Source of the DNA: Streptococcus pseudopneumoniae
GTDB taxonomy: Bacteria; Bacillota; Bacilli; Lactobacillales; Streptococcaceae
Direction: 5' to 3'
Length of the DNA stretch: 64,000 nt
Assembly: GCF_001072375.1 (NCBI RefSeq)
Contig: NZ_JVKV01000099.1
Coordinates: 50,162 to 114,161, forward strand
Shown here: positions 17,574-26,485 of the stretch, piece after piece
Layout: each line of letters begins with the position of its first letter
Numbering within the stretch: position 1 is the first letter of the stretch
Position numbers and translations under genes: made by a program
The notes under the pieces: generated by a model
What the model was told of the DNA's origin: nothing
Database searches by the model: none
The model's input: the letters and a program-made list of their open reading frames with translations, nothing else

Positions 17574-18446
17574 TTATTCGCCGAAGATTTCTTTTTGAAG
17601 GCGACGACCTGTCGGTGTGGCAGCGAGCCCCCCTTCAGCAGTTTCACGAAAGGCAGTTGGTAAGCTAGATCCTACTTGATACATGGCGTCAATGACCTCA
17701 TCAACTGGAATTTTGGATTCAATACCAGCTAGAGCCATATCGGCTGCGATGAATGCAAAGCTTGCTCCCATGGCATTCCGCTTGACACAAGGAACTTCAA
17801 CCAAACCTGCAACGGGATCACAGATTAGGCCGAGCATGTTTTTGATAACGAAGGCGATAGCCTGACTCGCTTGATAAGGCGTTCCGCCTGCAGCTAGAGT
17901 TAGGGCAGCGGCACTCATGGCTGAAGCTGAACCGACTTCGGCCTGGCAGCCACCTTCGGCTCCCGAGATAGAAGCGTTGTTAGCAATCACGAGTCCAAAA
18001 GCACCTGCAGCGAATAAGAAGTCTAGTTGTTGTTCATGAGTTAAATCCAACTTTTGAATAGCAGCAGTGAGAACGGCTGGAAGGCAGCCTGCACTACCAG
18101 CAGTAGGTGTCGCACAGACCAGCCCCATCTTGGCATTGTGTTCATTAACGGCGATAGCATTACGAGCTGCAGACAAGACAGTGAAGTCTGATAGGGTCCT
18201 TCCTTTTTTGATGTAGTGGTCAAGCTTGGCAGCGTCACCACCTGTCAAACCGCTACGAGATTTCTTTTCACTAAGACCAAGCTCAACTGAAGCTTTCATG
18301 ACTTCAAGGTTGCGCTCCATGAGAAGGAGAACTTCTTCACGTTCACGACCTGTTAGCTCAAACTCGGTCGTAATCATGAGTTCCGCAACATTTCCTTGAA
18401 AACCAAGTTCGGCTTGTTGGACTAATTCTTTGATAGAGTAAAACAT
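17574..18446 (-). CDS. sdaAA: L-serine dehydratase, iron-sulfur-dependent, alpha subunit
   Basis: 290-residue catalytic subunit converting L-serine to pyruvate and ammonia. The cysteines expected to hold the 4Fe-4S cluster are present (TAGSAGCLPAV, GGCQAEVG, CDPVAG..VPC). Length is normal for the two-subunit Gram-positive enzyme. The start codon lies 8 bp after the beta-subunit stop on the minus strand, so the two are coupled; a HAD phosphatase follows. It degrades serine and feeds pyruvate into central metabolism. Confidence 0.95.
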   Translation of the reverse strand: MFYSIKELVQQAELGFQGNVAELMITTEFELTGREREEVLLLMERNLEVMKASVELGLSEKKSRSGLTGGDAAKLDHYIKKGRTLSDFTVLSAARNAIAVNEHNAKMGLVCATPTAGSAGCLPAVLTAAIQKLDLTHEQQLDFLFAAGAFGLVIANNASISGAEGGCQAEVGSASAMSAAALTLAAGGTPYQASQAIAFVIKNMLGLICDPVAGLVEVPCVKRNAMGASFAFIAADMALAGIESKIPVDEVIDAMYQVGSSLPTAFRETAEGGLAATPTGRRLQKEIFGE

Positions 18447-18454
18447 ATTTTCTC

Positions 18455-19126
18455 CTATTGAAAGAAATTGACATTATGCAAATGAGGAATTTTACGAATC
18501 TCTTCGATAGATTCGTCACAGTTGCGACTATCAACTTCGATAATCATAATGGCTTTTTCACCAGCTTTTTCTCGGGTTACATTCATTTGGGCGATGTTAA
18601 TGTCAAAGCGAGAGAGGGCCTCTGTTACATGAGCAATCATACCAGGAACATCCTGATGAACGATGATAATGGTAGGAGTGTTCATGTTGAGGGATACGGC
18701 AAAGCCATTGAGTTCTGTCACCTGGATGTTACCACCGCCGATTGAAATTCCTGTCACACTGATGGTCTTGTGCTCATTCTTAACAGTGATTTTCGTAGTA
18801 TTTGGGTGAGGGGCGTTACTGTCTTTCTGGATGGTCCAGACAATTTTGATGCCACGCTTGTGGGCAATTTCTAAACTATTTGGAATTTCTGGATCATCTG
18901 TGTCCATTCCTAAGATTCCAGCGACCAGGGCGAGATCAGTTCCGTGCCCTCGATAGGTTTTTGCAAAAGAATTAAAAAGCTGGAACTCGACCTCGGTTGG
19001 AGTATCGTCAAAGATAGAAGAGACGATTTTACCGATACGAACAGCTCCTGCCGTGTGACTACTAGATGGGCCAATCATGACTGGCCCAATGATATCAAAG
19101 ACAGATTGAAAACGAAGTGATTGCAT
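18455..19126 (-). CDS. sdaAB: L-serine dehydratase, iron-sulfur-dependent, beta subunit
   Basis: 223 residues. The N-terminal serine-dehydratase beta domain contains GPSSSHTAGAVRIG (residues ~19-32), and the C-terminal ACT domain (~147-220, TIIIVHQDVPGMIAHVT) is a likely serine sensor. First gene of the sdaAB-sdaAA-HAD minus-strand unit. No distinct promoter is obvious in the 241-bp spacer shared with the divergent LysM gene. Confidence 0.95.
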   Translation of the reverse strand: MQSLRFQSVFDIIGPVMIGPSSSHTAGAVRIGKIVSSIFDDTPTEVEFQLFNSFAKTYRGHGTDLALVAGILGMDTDDPEIPNSLEIAHKRGIKIVWTIQKDSNAPHPNTTKITVKNEHKTISVTGISIGGGNIQVTELNGFAVSLNMNTPTIIIVHQDVPGMIAHVTEALSRFDINIAQMNVTREKAGEKAIMIIEVDSRNCDESIEEIRKIPHLHNVNFFQ

Positions 19127-19329
19127 CTGTTTCCCCTTAAAAAGATTCTTAACTCTATTATATCAAAGATTAGATGCAAGCGCTCAATTCCATGATAAAA
19201 TATCTAAAATCCCCATAAAGCCTATAAAATCAAGCCTTTTGTAACAAAAAGAGGCTATTTAAGTGAAATAAAACATAGTCTTGTAACATTTCTACATAAA
19301 ACCGTCAAGAAACAGTAATAATAGTAGGG

Positions 19330-19335
19330 TATGAT
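19330..19335 (+). promoter_or_regulatory. -10 box of the LysM gene
   Basis: TATGAT, 33 bp before the start codon. The -35 region is poor, which suggests activator dependence. TTGTAACA occurs upstream at 19239 and again exactly 42 bp later at 19281. Confidence 0.5.
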
Positions 19336-19367
19336 GGAAATATAAGAAAGAAGGAGAATCTTTTAAT

Positions 19368-19994
19368 ATGAAATCAACAACTAACAAAATTAAAACAGGA
19401 CTTGTAGGAGTAGCAGCAGCGCTTGCTTTCCTTGCACCATCACTTACTTTTGCACAAGAAACAACAACTTATACAGTAAAATCAGGTGACACTCTCTCAG
19501 GAATCGCTGAAAAATACAATACAACTGTTGAAAAATTGGCAGAAAAAAATAAGATTAAAGATATTCATTTGATCTATGTAGACCAAGTATTGGTTATTGA
19601 TGGTGAAGCACCAGCAACTTCAACTACTTCAACTGCGACAGCAGAAGCTCCAGTAGCAGCACCTGCAGCTACTGAAACAACAACTTATGAAGCGCCAGCA
19701 GCAAGCGTAACTGTAGCAGAAGAAACTGTTGCTACAACAGAAACTTCAGCATCAGCTTCAACTGTAAGCGGATCTGAAGCAGAAGCTAAAGAATGGATCG
19801 CTCAAAAAGAATCAGGCGGTAGCTACACAGCTACAAACGGACGTTACATCGGACGTTACCAATTGACAGATTCATACTTGAACGGTGACTATTCAGCAGA
19901 AAACCAAGAACGTGTAGCAGACGCTTACGTTGCAGGACGTTACGGTTCATGGACTGCAGCTAAGAACTTCTGGCTTAACAACGGTTGGTACTAA
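19368..19994 (+). CDS. Secreted LysM-domain protein with lysozyme-like C-terminus
   Basis: 208 residues: a signal peptide (to about Ala29, SLTFAQ), one LysM peptidoglycan-binding domain (TYTVKSGDTLSGIAEKYN.., ~32-75), a Thr/Ala/Glu-rich linker (~80-135) and a C-terminal transglycosylase-like module (WIAQKESGGSYTATNGRYIG, ~143-162, ending NNGWY) of the kind found in small streptococcal and staphylococcal autolysin-like proteins. I recall it as SP_0107, a member of the WalRK regulon. Strong AAGGAG before ATG 19368. Probably trims or remodels peptidoglycan at the cell surface. Confidence 0.92.
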   Translation: MKSTTNKIKTGLVGVAAALAFLAPSLTFAQETTTYTVKSGDTLSGIAEKYNTTVEKLAEKNKIKDIHLIYVDQVLVIDGEAPATSTTSTATAEAPVAAPAATETTTYEAPAASVTVAEETVATTETSASASTVSGSEAEAKEWIAQKESGGSYTATNGRYIGRYQLTDSYLNGDYSAENQERVADAYVAGRYGSWTAAKNFWLNNGWY

Positions 19995-20018
19995 GAACTA
20001 ACTAGCAGAATAAGATGC

Positions 20019-20047
20019 AAAAGTCGAGGGATTTCCTCGACTTTTTT
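20019..20047 (+). terminator. Terminator of the LysM gene
   Basis: AAAGTCGAGG, loop GATTT, CCTCGACTTTTTT. It abuts the convergent rgg stop codon. Confidence 0.9.
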
Positions 20048-20909
20048 ATATTTCCTTTGCTTGATAACAGGTCTCTACTTCCTTTTTGAGGTGAGATAGC
20101 ATTGAGGTTTCATCAGTTAACTCCAGAAGGGAGAAGCCCTTTTGAATAAGATGATTATTACTAGTGCAAATACCTATTCGAACATAAGTGATTGCCAAAA
20201 TATCGTATCTTTTCTTTTTCTTGGCATCCTCTAGTAAGGTGTAGCAGATTTGTTGACAGGTATTTTTATCTTGATTGTACAAGTAGATGGTGGACAGATT
20301 GAGTAGGATTGTCATTCGTAATTCATATAAATGTCGATAGTTTTTATATTCTTCTAAGCGCTGCAAGATTTGTTCAGTGATGAGGTGGAGGTGTTCGATG
20401 GGAAAGCTAAAAAGTATGGTGTTGAGGATTTTTAGGTCGCTTTCATACCATGTATCTTGTTTTTCAATTTTTTCCCAAAGCTTTTTGACCGTTTGTTCCA
20501 CTTGGATTGAAAGTTGTCCTGTTCCATGTTGACGGATATAAATAACAACTTCCAGCATATCTCTGATTTCCTCTATAGGGAGATCGTGATGGACCTTGAG
20601 ATAGTCTTGGCATGTTTCAAATAAATTGACTAGACTACTGGTACCAAAGATGGAACTTGTATTGAGATAGGTTTGCATGATTTCTGTTCGCTGGCTCGGT
20701 CTATAGAGATGGCAGATGTATTCAAACTCTTCAAAACTCATATTGATTTGACGGAGAAGAAACTCCATGTTTTCATATTTGGGAGTTGCCTTGCCACTTT
20801 CAAACTTGGAAAGGCTGGTTCTTGAAAGGCCATTTCCACAGACCTCTTCTTGGGTCAATCCTTTTGACTCACGTATGTCTTTATATACTTTCCCGAAATC
20901 ATAGCGCAT
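20046..20909 (-). CDS. Rgg/GadR/MutR family transcriptional regulator
   Basis: 287-residue Rgg protein: an N-terminal helix-turn-helix (KVYKDIRESKGLTQEEV..SRTSLSKFESGK, residues ~7-40) and a TPR-like helical C-terminal peptide-sensing domain. Members usually respond to short secreted peptides encoded next to them. Here a divergent 37-residue hydrophobic peptide gene starts 130 bp away, and the intergenic region holds a perfect 14-bp palindrome (20944-20957) that could be its operator. Typical length, intact. The target genes are not proven; the small membrane protein cluster beyond the peptide is the natural candidate. Confidence 0.9.
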   Translation of the reverse strand: MRYDFGKVYKDIRESKGLTQEEVCGNGLSRTSLSKFESGKATPKYENMEFLLRQINMSFEEFEYICHLYRPSQRTEIMQTYLNTSSIFGTSSLVNLFETCQDYLKVHHDLPIEEIRDMLEVVIYIRQHGTGQLSIQVEQTVKKLWEKIEKQDTWYESDLKILNTILFSFPIEHLHLITEQILQRLEEYKNYRHLYELRMTILLNLSTIYLYNQDKNTCQQICYTLLEDAKKKKRYDILAITYVRIGICTSNNHLIQKGFSLLELTDETSMLSHLKKEVETCYQAKEI

Positions 20910-20943
20910 GATTTCCTCCTTTTCGTGAAAAAAGTTAACAGTA

Positions 20944-20957
20944 AATAGAATTCTATT
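20944..20957. promoter_or_regulatory. Perfect palindrome in the rgg/peptide intergenic region
   Basis: AATAGAATTCTATT, a perfect 14-bp inverted repeat 35 bp upstream of the rgg start. It lies where an autoregulatory operator would be expected. GTATCAT is also repeated at 20967 and 20998, 31 bp apart. Confidence 0.45.
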
Positions 20958-21038
20958 AAATATATTGTATCATAAGAATATAGAAAGTAAATAAGAGGTA
21001 TCATGTAGCTAGAAAATAATAGATTGGAGGTTGTTTCA

Positions 21039-21152
21039 ATGCGTAAAAATAAAGATCTATTTCGGGTAATCATTGTCTTTGTGGCAGGGGTTATTTTGAT
21101 TCTAGCAACCCCAGTGTTATTTAGAGTTGTTATAGAACTACTGTCAAAATAA
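21039..21152 (+). CDS. 37-residue hydrophobic peptide divergent from rgg
   Basis: Small ORF with a textbook ribosome site (GGAGG 21026-21030, eight bases before ATG 21039). The product has a basic start (MRKNKDLFR), one hydrophobic stretch (about residues 10-33) and ends ELLSK. It lacks the GG leader motif and the short C-terminal signature of known SHP pheromones, so it may be a new type of Rgg-linked peptide, a small membrane protein or a leader of the downstream cluster. Position beside rgg is the main argument for a signalling link. I do not recognise the family. Confidence 0.6.
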   Translation: MRKNKDLFRVIIVFVAGVILILATPVLFRVVIELLSK

Positions 21153-21374
21153 AATCTGCATTGATTAGATTCATTAGGATTTAAAATCATTACATGAGAG
21201 CTTCTGGATAAATTTAATTTGCTGTAAGATTTGCTTATTTCATCAATTTCTTTTAGTTGGAACTCTGATTTGTAATTTACCATATTTATATTCATAGAAA
21301 TTAAAGTGAATATCATGAGAAGAAAATAAGAAAGGTGATTTTATCTATAGTAGGTAGAATCTAAAAAATAAATT

Positions 21375-21611
21375 ATGATTCATTTAAAATTTTATATCAA
21401 ATCCGTTCTTTGTTCATTGGTATTTTTTATCCTTTTAATTCTTTTTATTAAAAATATATATTACCCTGCTCTAAAGATAACTATTGAAGTTATTATGACG
21501 TTTTCGATAGGTAGTCTTTGTTATGCCATTTTTTGTAAAACAAATCGTGCTGCTTTTCTGCCAATTTCGGTTGTTTTATTTTTGCTGACTCTCTATTTGC
21601 TGGGAGGATAG
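21375..21611 (+). CDS. Small hypothetical membrane protein (78 aa)
   Basis: 78 residues with two or three hydrophobic segments (residues ~8-28, 38-52, 58-76) and little else. No good ribosome site precedes ATG 21375, so expression is uncertain. It is the first of three tiny membrane-type ORFs on the plus strand after the rgg peptide gene; together they look like an accessory operon such as bacteriocin immunity, but no bacteriocin precursor was found. The 222 bp before it contain no convincing gene on either strand. Confidence 0.5.
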   Translation: MIHLKFYIKSVLCSLVFFILLILFIKNIYYPALKITIEVIMTFSIGSLCYAIFCKTNRAAFLPISVVLFLLTLYLLGG

Positions 21612-21659
21612 TATTTTAGCAGGAACTTTGTCAGTTTGCATTTTTCTCTTGGAGAAATT

Positions 21660-21788
21660 ATGACGGTTGAAATTTTAGTGGCTTTAAGTGGAGTAAATTT
21701 GCTATCAAGATTTTTCAAAAAAAGAGAAGTCAATAGATTTGCTAGTGGATTATTAAAACGAAAGGTAAAATTGGGATATTTAAAATGA
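21660..21788 (+). CDS. Small hypothetical protein (42 aa), coupled to next gene
   Basis: 42-codon ORF starting at ATG 21660 after GGAG at 21651-21654. The product has a short hydrophobic N-terminus (MTVEILVALSGVNLL) and a strongly basic C-terminal half (RFFKKREVNRF..LLKRKVKLGYLK). Its TGA overlaps the ATG of the next ORF (ATGA, 21785-21788), a classic sign of translational coupling. Function unknown. Confidence 0.6.
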   Translation: MTVEILVALSGVNLLSRFFKKREVNRFASGLLKRKVKLGYLK

Positions 21789-22000
21789 AACATTTTTTTG
21801 CAGGAATTGGTGAGATAAGATTTATTAGTTATCTATTGTCTCTATGTGTAGGACTAGCCCCTCTTTTTCATATATATGTTATAGGTTCGGAAATGAGTTT
21901 TGTGAAAATAGTATTATCTATTTTGGGAATTATATTTGTTTGTATTTTAACTATTGCTCGAATTTATAGGAATTTTTTTATAAAGAATAGTTTGGAATGA
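21785..22000 (+). CDS. Small hypothetical membrane protein (71 aa)
   Basis: 71 residues with two hydrophobic helices (~12-32 and ~38-60) and a basic end (IYRNFFIKNSLE). Coupled by ATGA to the preceding 42-residue ORF, so the pair is very probably co-expressed. I recognise no family. Topology resembles small immunity or holin-like proteins, but nothing specific supports either. Confidence 0.6.
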   Translation: MKHFFAGIGEIRFISYLLSLCVGLAPLFHIYVIGSEMSFVKIVLSILGIIFVCILTIARIYRNFFIKNSLE

Positions 22001-22045
22001 AAAAGTGTCTTATGCTAGAGGTTGCCAGATTTATCAGCCTCTTCC

Positions 22046-22074
22046 TTGTCTTCTCCAACCAAGCATGTTATAAT
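22046..22074 (+). promoter_or_regulatory. Promoter of mnmA
   Basis: TTGTCT (22046-22051), 17-bp spacer, TATAAT (22069-22074) with an extended TGT. The leader of about 75 nt contains two copies of a 15-bp repeat. Confidence 0.8.
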
Positions 22075-22076
22075 GA

Positions 22077-23276
<1,200 letters not shown>

Positions 23277-23417
23277 ATTGACAAATGTTCTCAATTTGCT
23301 ACAATAATAAAAGCAATAGAAATGATGGTCAAAGCTCATGGATGTTGCAGGCTTTTTTGTCCTGCACTTCTTACGAGTTTTGACTGTTTTTGTGTCGTTT
23401 AGAGGAAAGGAAAAAAG

Positions 23418-23873
23418 ATGATTCAACAAGACTTTCGGACAAAAGTAGAAAATACGGTTTTTGGAGTTCGGGCGACAGCCTTGATTCTCCAAAATGGCAA
23501 ACTTCTAGTCACCAAAGATAAGGGCAAGTATTACACTATCGGCGGTGCCATCCAAGTCAATGAAAGAACGGAAGACGCGGTAGTCCGTGAAGTGAGGGAA
23601 GAACTGGGTGTCAAAGCTCAAGCTGGGCAACTAGCTTTTGTAGTTGAAAATCGTTTTGAACAAGACGGTGTCTATTATCACAATATCGAGTTTCATTATC
23701 TAGTGGATTTGCTTGAGGATGCTCCGTTGACCATGCAGGAAGATGAGAAAAGGCAGCCCTGTGAATGGATTGATTTGGACCAGCTCCAGAATATTCAGCT
23801 AGTTCCGGCATTTTTAAAAACAGCTTTACCAGATTGGGAAGGCCAACTAAGACACATTCATCTTGAGGAATAG
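23418..23873 (+). CDS. Nudix hydrolase (MutT-like), first of two
   Basis: 151-residue Nudix protein. Its Nudix box reads GGAIQVNERTEDA then VVREVREELGV (about residues 46-70), with all catalytic Glu residues. Family members hydrolyse nucleoside diphosphate derivatives; the substrate is undetermined. ATG 23418 follows AGGAAAGG. The 141-bp spacer after mnmA shows no clear terminator. A second Nudix gene starts 11 bp after this one. Confidence 0.92.
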   Translation: MIQQDFRTKVENTVFGVRATALILQNGKLLVTKDKGKYYTIGGAIQVNERTEDAVVREVREELGVKAQAGQLAFVVENRFEQDGVYYHNIEFHYLVDLLEDAPLTMQEDEKRQPCEWIDLDQLQNIQLVPAFLKTALPDWEGQLRHIHLEE

Positions 23874-23884
23874 GAGAGAAAAGG

Positions 23885-24313
23885 ATGGTTAAGCTTATTG
23901 CCCATGTACTTGTTCATAGTGGTGATGATTATTTGCTCATTCAGCGTTCGGAAATTAAAAGAGGACAACCCAACGTTTATCCAACTTACTGGGATATTCC
24001 TGGTGGCGGGGTTGAAAAGGGTGAACTTCCGCGAGATGGAGCTCTTAGAGAATGTGTTGAAGAAGCGGGAGTTGGGCTAGACAGCAGTTCGCTCAAGCTT
24101 CTTCACGAAGATAGTCAACTGGATACCTCTAAGGATACTGTCTTTACTCGCTTAGTTTATAAAGCAGAGTGGGTTGGGGAGAAGCCAATTATCAGATTAG
24201 ATCCTCAAGAGCATACGCACTTTAAATGGGTTACTATGGCTCAAGCTCTAGAGGAGGAGAAGTTAGTTCCTTATTTACGAGAAATTTTTGAAAGGTTAAG
24301 AAATGACTTATAA
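23885..24313 (+). CDS. Nudix hydrolase, second of two
   Basis: 142-residue Nudix protein with the box [20 protein letters not shown] then EAG (~residues 38-60), complete. It differs from its neighbour outside the box, so the two are not a recent duplication. It overlaps mnmG by 11 bases, implying coupled translation with the tRNA-modification gene. Substrate unknown. Confidence 0.92.
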   Translation: MVKLIAHVLVHSGDDYLLIQRSEIKRGQPNVYPTYWDIPGGGVEKGELPRDGALRECVEEAGVGLDSSSLKLLHEDSQLDTSKDTVFTRLVYKAEWVGEKPIIRLDPQEHTHFKWVTMAQALEEEKLVPYLREIFERLRNDL

Positions 24314-26219
24314 TTTTATAGAAGAATACGATATTATAGTTATCGGTGCGGGACACGCTGGGGTAGAAGCATCCCTAGCAGCTAGCCGTATGGGTTGCAA
24401 GGTCTTGCTTGCGACCATCAACATTGAAATGTTGGCTTTCATGCCATGTAATCCCTCTATCGGTGGTTCTGCCAAGGGAATTGTTGTGCGTGAAGTCGAC
24501 GCTCTCGGTGGGGAAATGGCCAAGACCATTGACAAGACTTATATCCAGATGAAGATGCTTAACACTGGGAAAGGTCCAGCAGTTCGAGCTCTTCGTGCGC
24601 AGGCTGACAAGGAGCTTTACTCTAAGGAGATGCGCAAGACGGTTGAAAATCAAGAAAATCTGACTCTTCGTCAGACCATGATTGATGAGATTTTGGTTGA
24701 AGACGGCAAGATTGTCGGTGTTCGTACAGCGACCCATCAAGAGTATGCTGCTAAGGCTGTTATCGTGACTACAGGGACAGCCCTCCGTGGGGAAATTATC
24801 ATCGGAGACCTCAAGTACTCATCAGGTCCTAACCACAGCTTGGCTTCTATTAACCTAGCTGACAATCTCAAGGAATTGGGCCTCGAAATCGGTCGTTTCA
24901 AGACAGGGACGCCTCCACGTGTCAAGGCTTCTTCTATCAACTACGATGTGACAGAGATTCAGCCAGGAGACGAAGCGCCAAATCACTTCTCATACACTTC
25001 ACGTGATGAAGATTATGTCAAAGACCAAGTACCGTGCTGGTTGACCTATACCAATGGTACTAGCCATGAGATTATCCAGAATAACCTCCACCGCGCACCT
25101 ATGTTTACAGGTGTGGTTAAGGGAGTGGGACCTCGTTACTGTCCGTCGATTGAGGATAAGATTGTTCGCTTTGCGGACAAGGAACGCCACCAACTCTTCC
25201 TTGAGCCAGAAGGGCGCAATACAGAGGAAGTATATGTGCAAGGTCTCTCAACCAGTCTGCCTGAGGATGTCCAGCGTGACTTGGTTCATTCCATCAAAGG
25301 TCTGGAAAATGCAGAAATGATGCGAACTGGTTATGCGATCGAGTACGACATGATCTTGCCTCATCAGTTGCGTGCAACTCTAGAGACCAAGAAAATCTCT
25401 GGGCTTTTCACAGCTGGTCAGACCAATGGAACATCAGGATATGAAGAGGCAGCAGGTCAAGGGATTATCGCTGGTATCAACGCCGCTCTGAAAATCCAAG
25501 GCAAACCTGAGTTGATTTTGAAGCGTAGCGACGGCTATATTGGGGTCATGATTGACGACTTGGTGACCAAGGGCACCATTGAACCCTATCGTCTCTTGAC
25601 CAGTCGTGCTGAATACCGTCTCATTCTCCGCCATGACAATGCGGATATGCGTTTGACCGAGATTGGACGCGAGATTGGACTTGTTGACGATGAACGCTGG
25701 GCTCGTTTTGAAATTAAGAAAAATCAATTTGACAATGAGATGAAGCGTTTGGATAGCATCAAACTAAAGCCAGTCAAGGAAACCAATGCTAAGGTTGAAG
25801 CAATGGGCTTCAAACCATTGACAGATGCAGTCACAGCCAAAGAGTTCCTCCGTCGTCCAGAAGTCTCTTACCAAGATGTGGTTGCCTTCATCGGACCTGC
25901 TGCTGAAGAGTTAGATGACAAGATTATCGAATTGATTGAAACAGAAATCAAGTACGAAGGCTATATCTCAAAAGCCATGGATCAGGTTGCCAAGATGAAA
26001 CGCATGGAAGAAAAACGCATTCCAGCCAACATCGACTGGGATGACATTGACTCTATCGCGACTGAGGCTCGCCAGAAGTTCAAACTCATCAATCCGGAAA
26101 CTATCGGCCAAGCTAGCCGTATTTCTGGGGTTAATCCAGCAGATATTTCTATTTTGATGGTGTATCTGGAAGGTAAAAATCGAAGCATCTCAAAAAATTT
26201 AGAAAAGAAAGCTGACTAA
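24303..26219 (+). CDS. mnmG: tRNA uridine-5-carboxymethylaminomethyl modification enzyme
   Basis: 638-residue MnmG (GidA). With MnmE it installs the cmnm5 group on U34 of several tRNAs using FAD and methylene-THF. The FAD-binding motif is [11 protein letters not shown] (~residues 13-23); the conserved [12 protein letters not shown] loop is near 380. ATG 24303 overlaps the upstream Nudix gene. A strong terminator follows. Its partner mnmE is not in this window. Confidence 0.97.
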   Translation: MTYNFIEEYDIIVIGAGHAGVEASLAASRMGCKVLLATINIEMLAFMPCNPSIGGSAKGIVVREVDALGGEMAKTIDKTYIQMKMLNTGKGPAVRALRAQADKELYSKEMRKTVENQENLTLRQTMIDEILVEDGKIVGVRTATHQEYAAKAVIVTTGTALRGEIIIGDLKYSSGPNHSLASINLADNLKELGLEIGRFKTGTPPRVKASSINYDVTEIQPGDEAPNHFSYTSRDEDYVKDQVPCWLTYTNGTSHEIIQNNLHRAPMFTGVVKGVGPRYCPSIEDKIVRFADKERHQLFLEPEGRNTEEVYVQGLSTSLPEDVQRDLVHSIKGLENAEMMRTGYAIEYDMILPHQLRATLETKKISGLFTAGQTNGTSGYEEAAGQGIIAGINAALKIQGKPELILKRSDGYIGVMIDDLVTKGTIEPYRLLTSRAEYRLILRHDNADMRLTEIGREIGLVDDERWARFEIKKNQFDNEMKRLDSIKLKPVKETNAKVEAMGFKPLTDAVTAKEFLRRPEVSYQDVVAFIGPAAEELDDKIIELIETEIKYEGYISKAMDQVAKMKRMEEKRIPANIDWDDIDSIATEARQKFKLINPETIGQASRISGVNPADISILMVYLEGKNRSISKNLEKKAD

Positions 26220-26228
26220 AAACAAAAT

Positions 26229-26261
26229 GCTGAATTCTCTTTTAGGGAATTCAGTTTTTTT
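26229..26261 (+). terminator. Terminator of mnmG
   Basis: CTGAATTC, loop, GAATTCAG then seven T residues (26255-26261). Confidence 0.9.
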
Positions 26262-26275
26262 GATAGATTGCTTCT

Positions 26276-26288
26276 CTTTTTTCGAATA
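26276..26288 (+). promoter_or_regulatory. Candidate ComX (cin/com-box) promoter
   Basis: TTCGAATA at 26281-26288 preceded by a T-run, close to the streptococcal SigX box TACGAATA. It lies 18 bp before the 44-residue ORF and its downstream membrane gene, directly after the mnmG terminator. No ordinary -35/-10 pair is seen here. Confidence 0.6.
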
Positions 26289-26306
26289 AAGAGAAAAGGA
26301 GAAGAG

Positions 26307-26441
26307 ATGATAACAGTAGAAGAAAAAAATTTTTTAGACGCCTATAAAAAGGCGTCTTATCACCGTTTTTATGAGATTGAACGCTTCGCTAATCTCTGTA
26401 AAAAGCTGAACAAATGCCCTCAGCAGGCTGACAAGAACTAG
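26307..26441 (+). CDS. 44-residue small protein, possibly competence-induced
   Basis: Small ORF with a good ribosome site (AAAAGGAGAAG) before ATG 26307. The product is soluble and basic with aromatic residues (ASYHRFYEIERFANLC) and ends CPQQADKN; it has two cysteines. A candidate cin box lies just upstream, and I recall that the pneumococcal locus before nrdD (SP_0200/SP_0201) is competence-induced. The coding sequence contains a perfect inverted repeat AGACGCC/GGCGTCT (26336-26357 region). Function unknown. Confidence 0.65.
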   Translation: MITVEEKNFLDAYKKASYHRFYEIERFANLCKKLNKCPQQADKN

Positions 26442-26485
26442 ACTTTTTGATATACTAGAACAAATCAAAAACTAGGAGAGAATGA

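Noticed and set aside
20855..21316. 153-codon minus-strand ORF overlapping the rgg start and the 37-residue peptide gene
   Set aside because: It has no ribosome site, overlaps two better supported genes and its translation has low-complexity, shadow-like composition.
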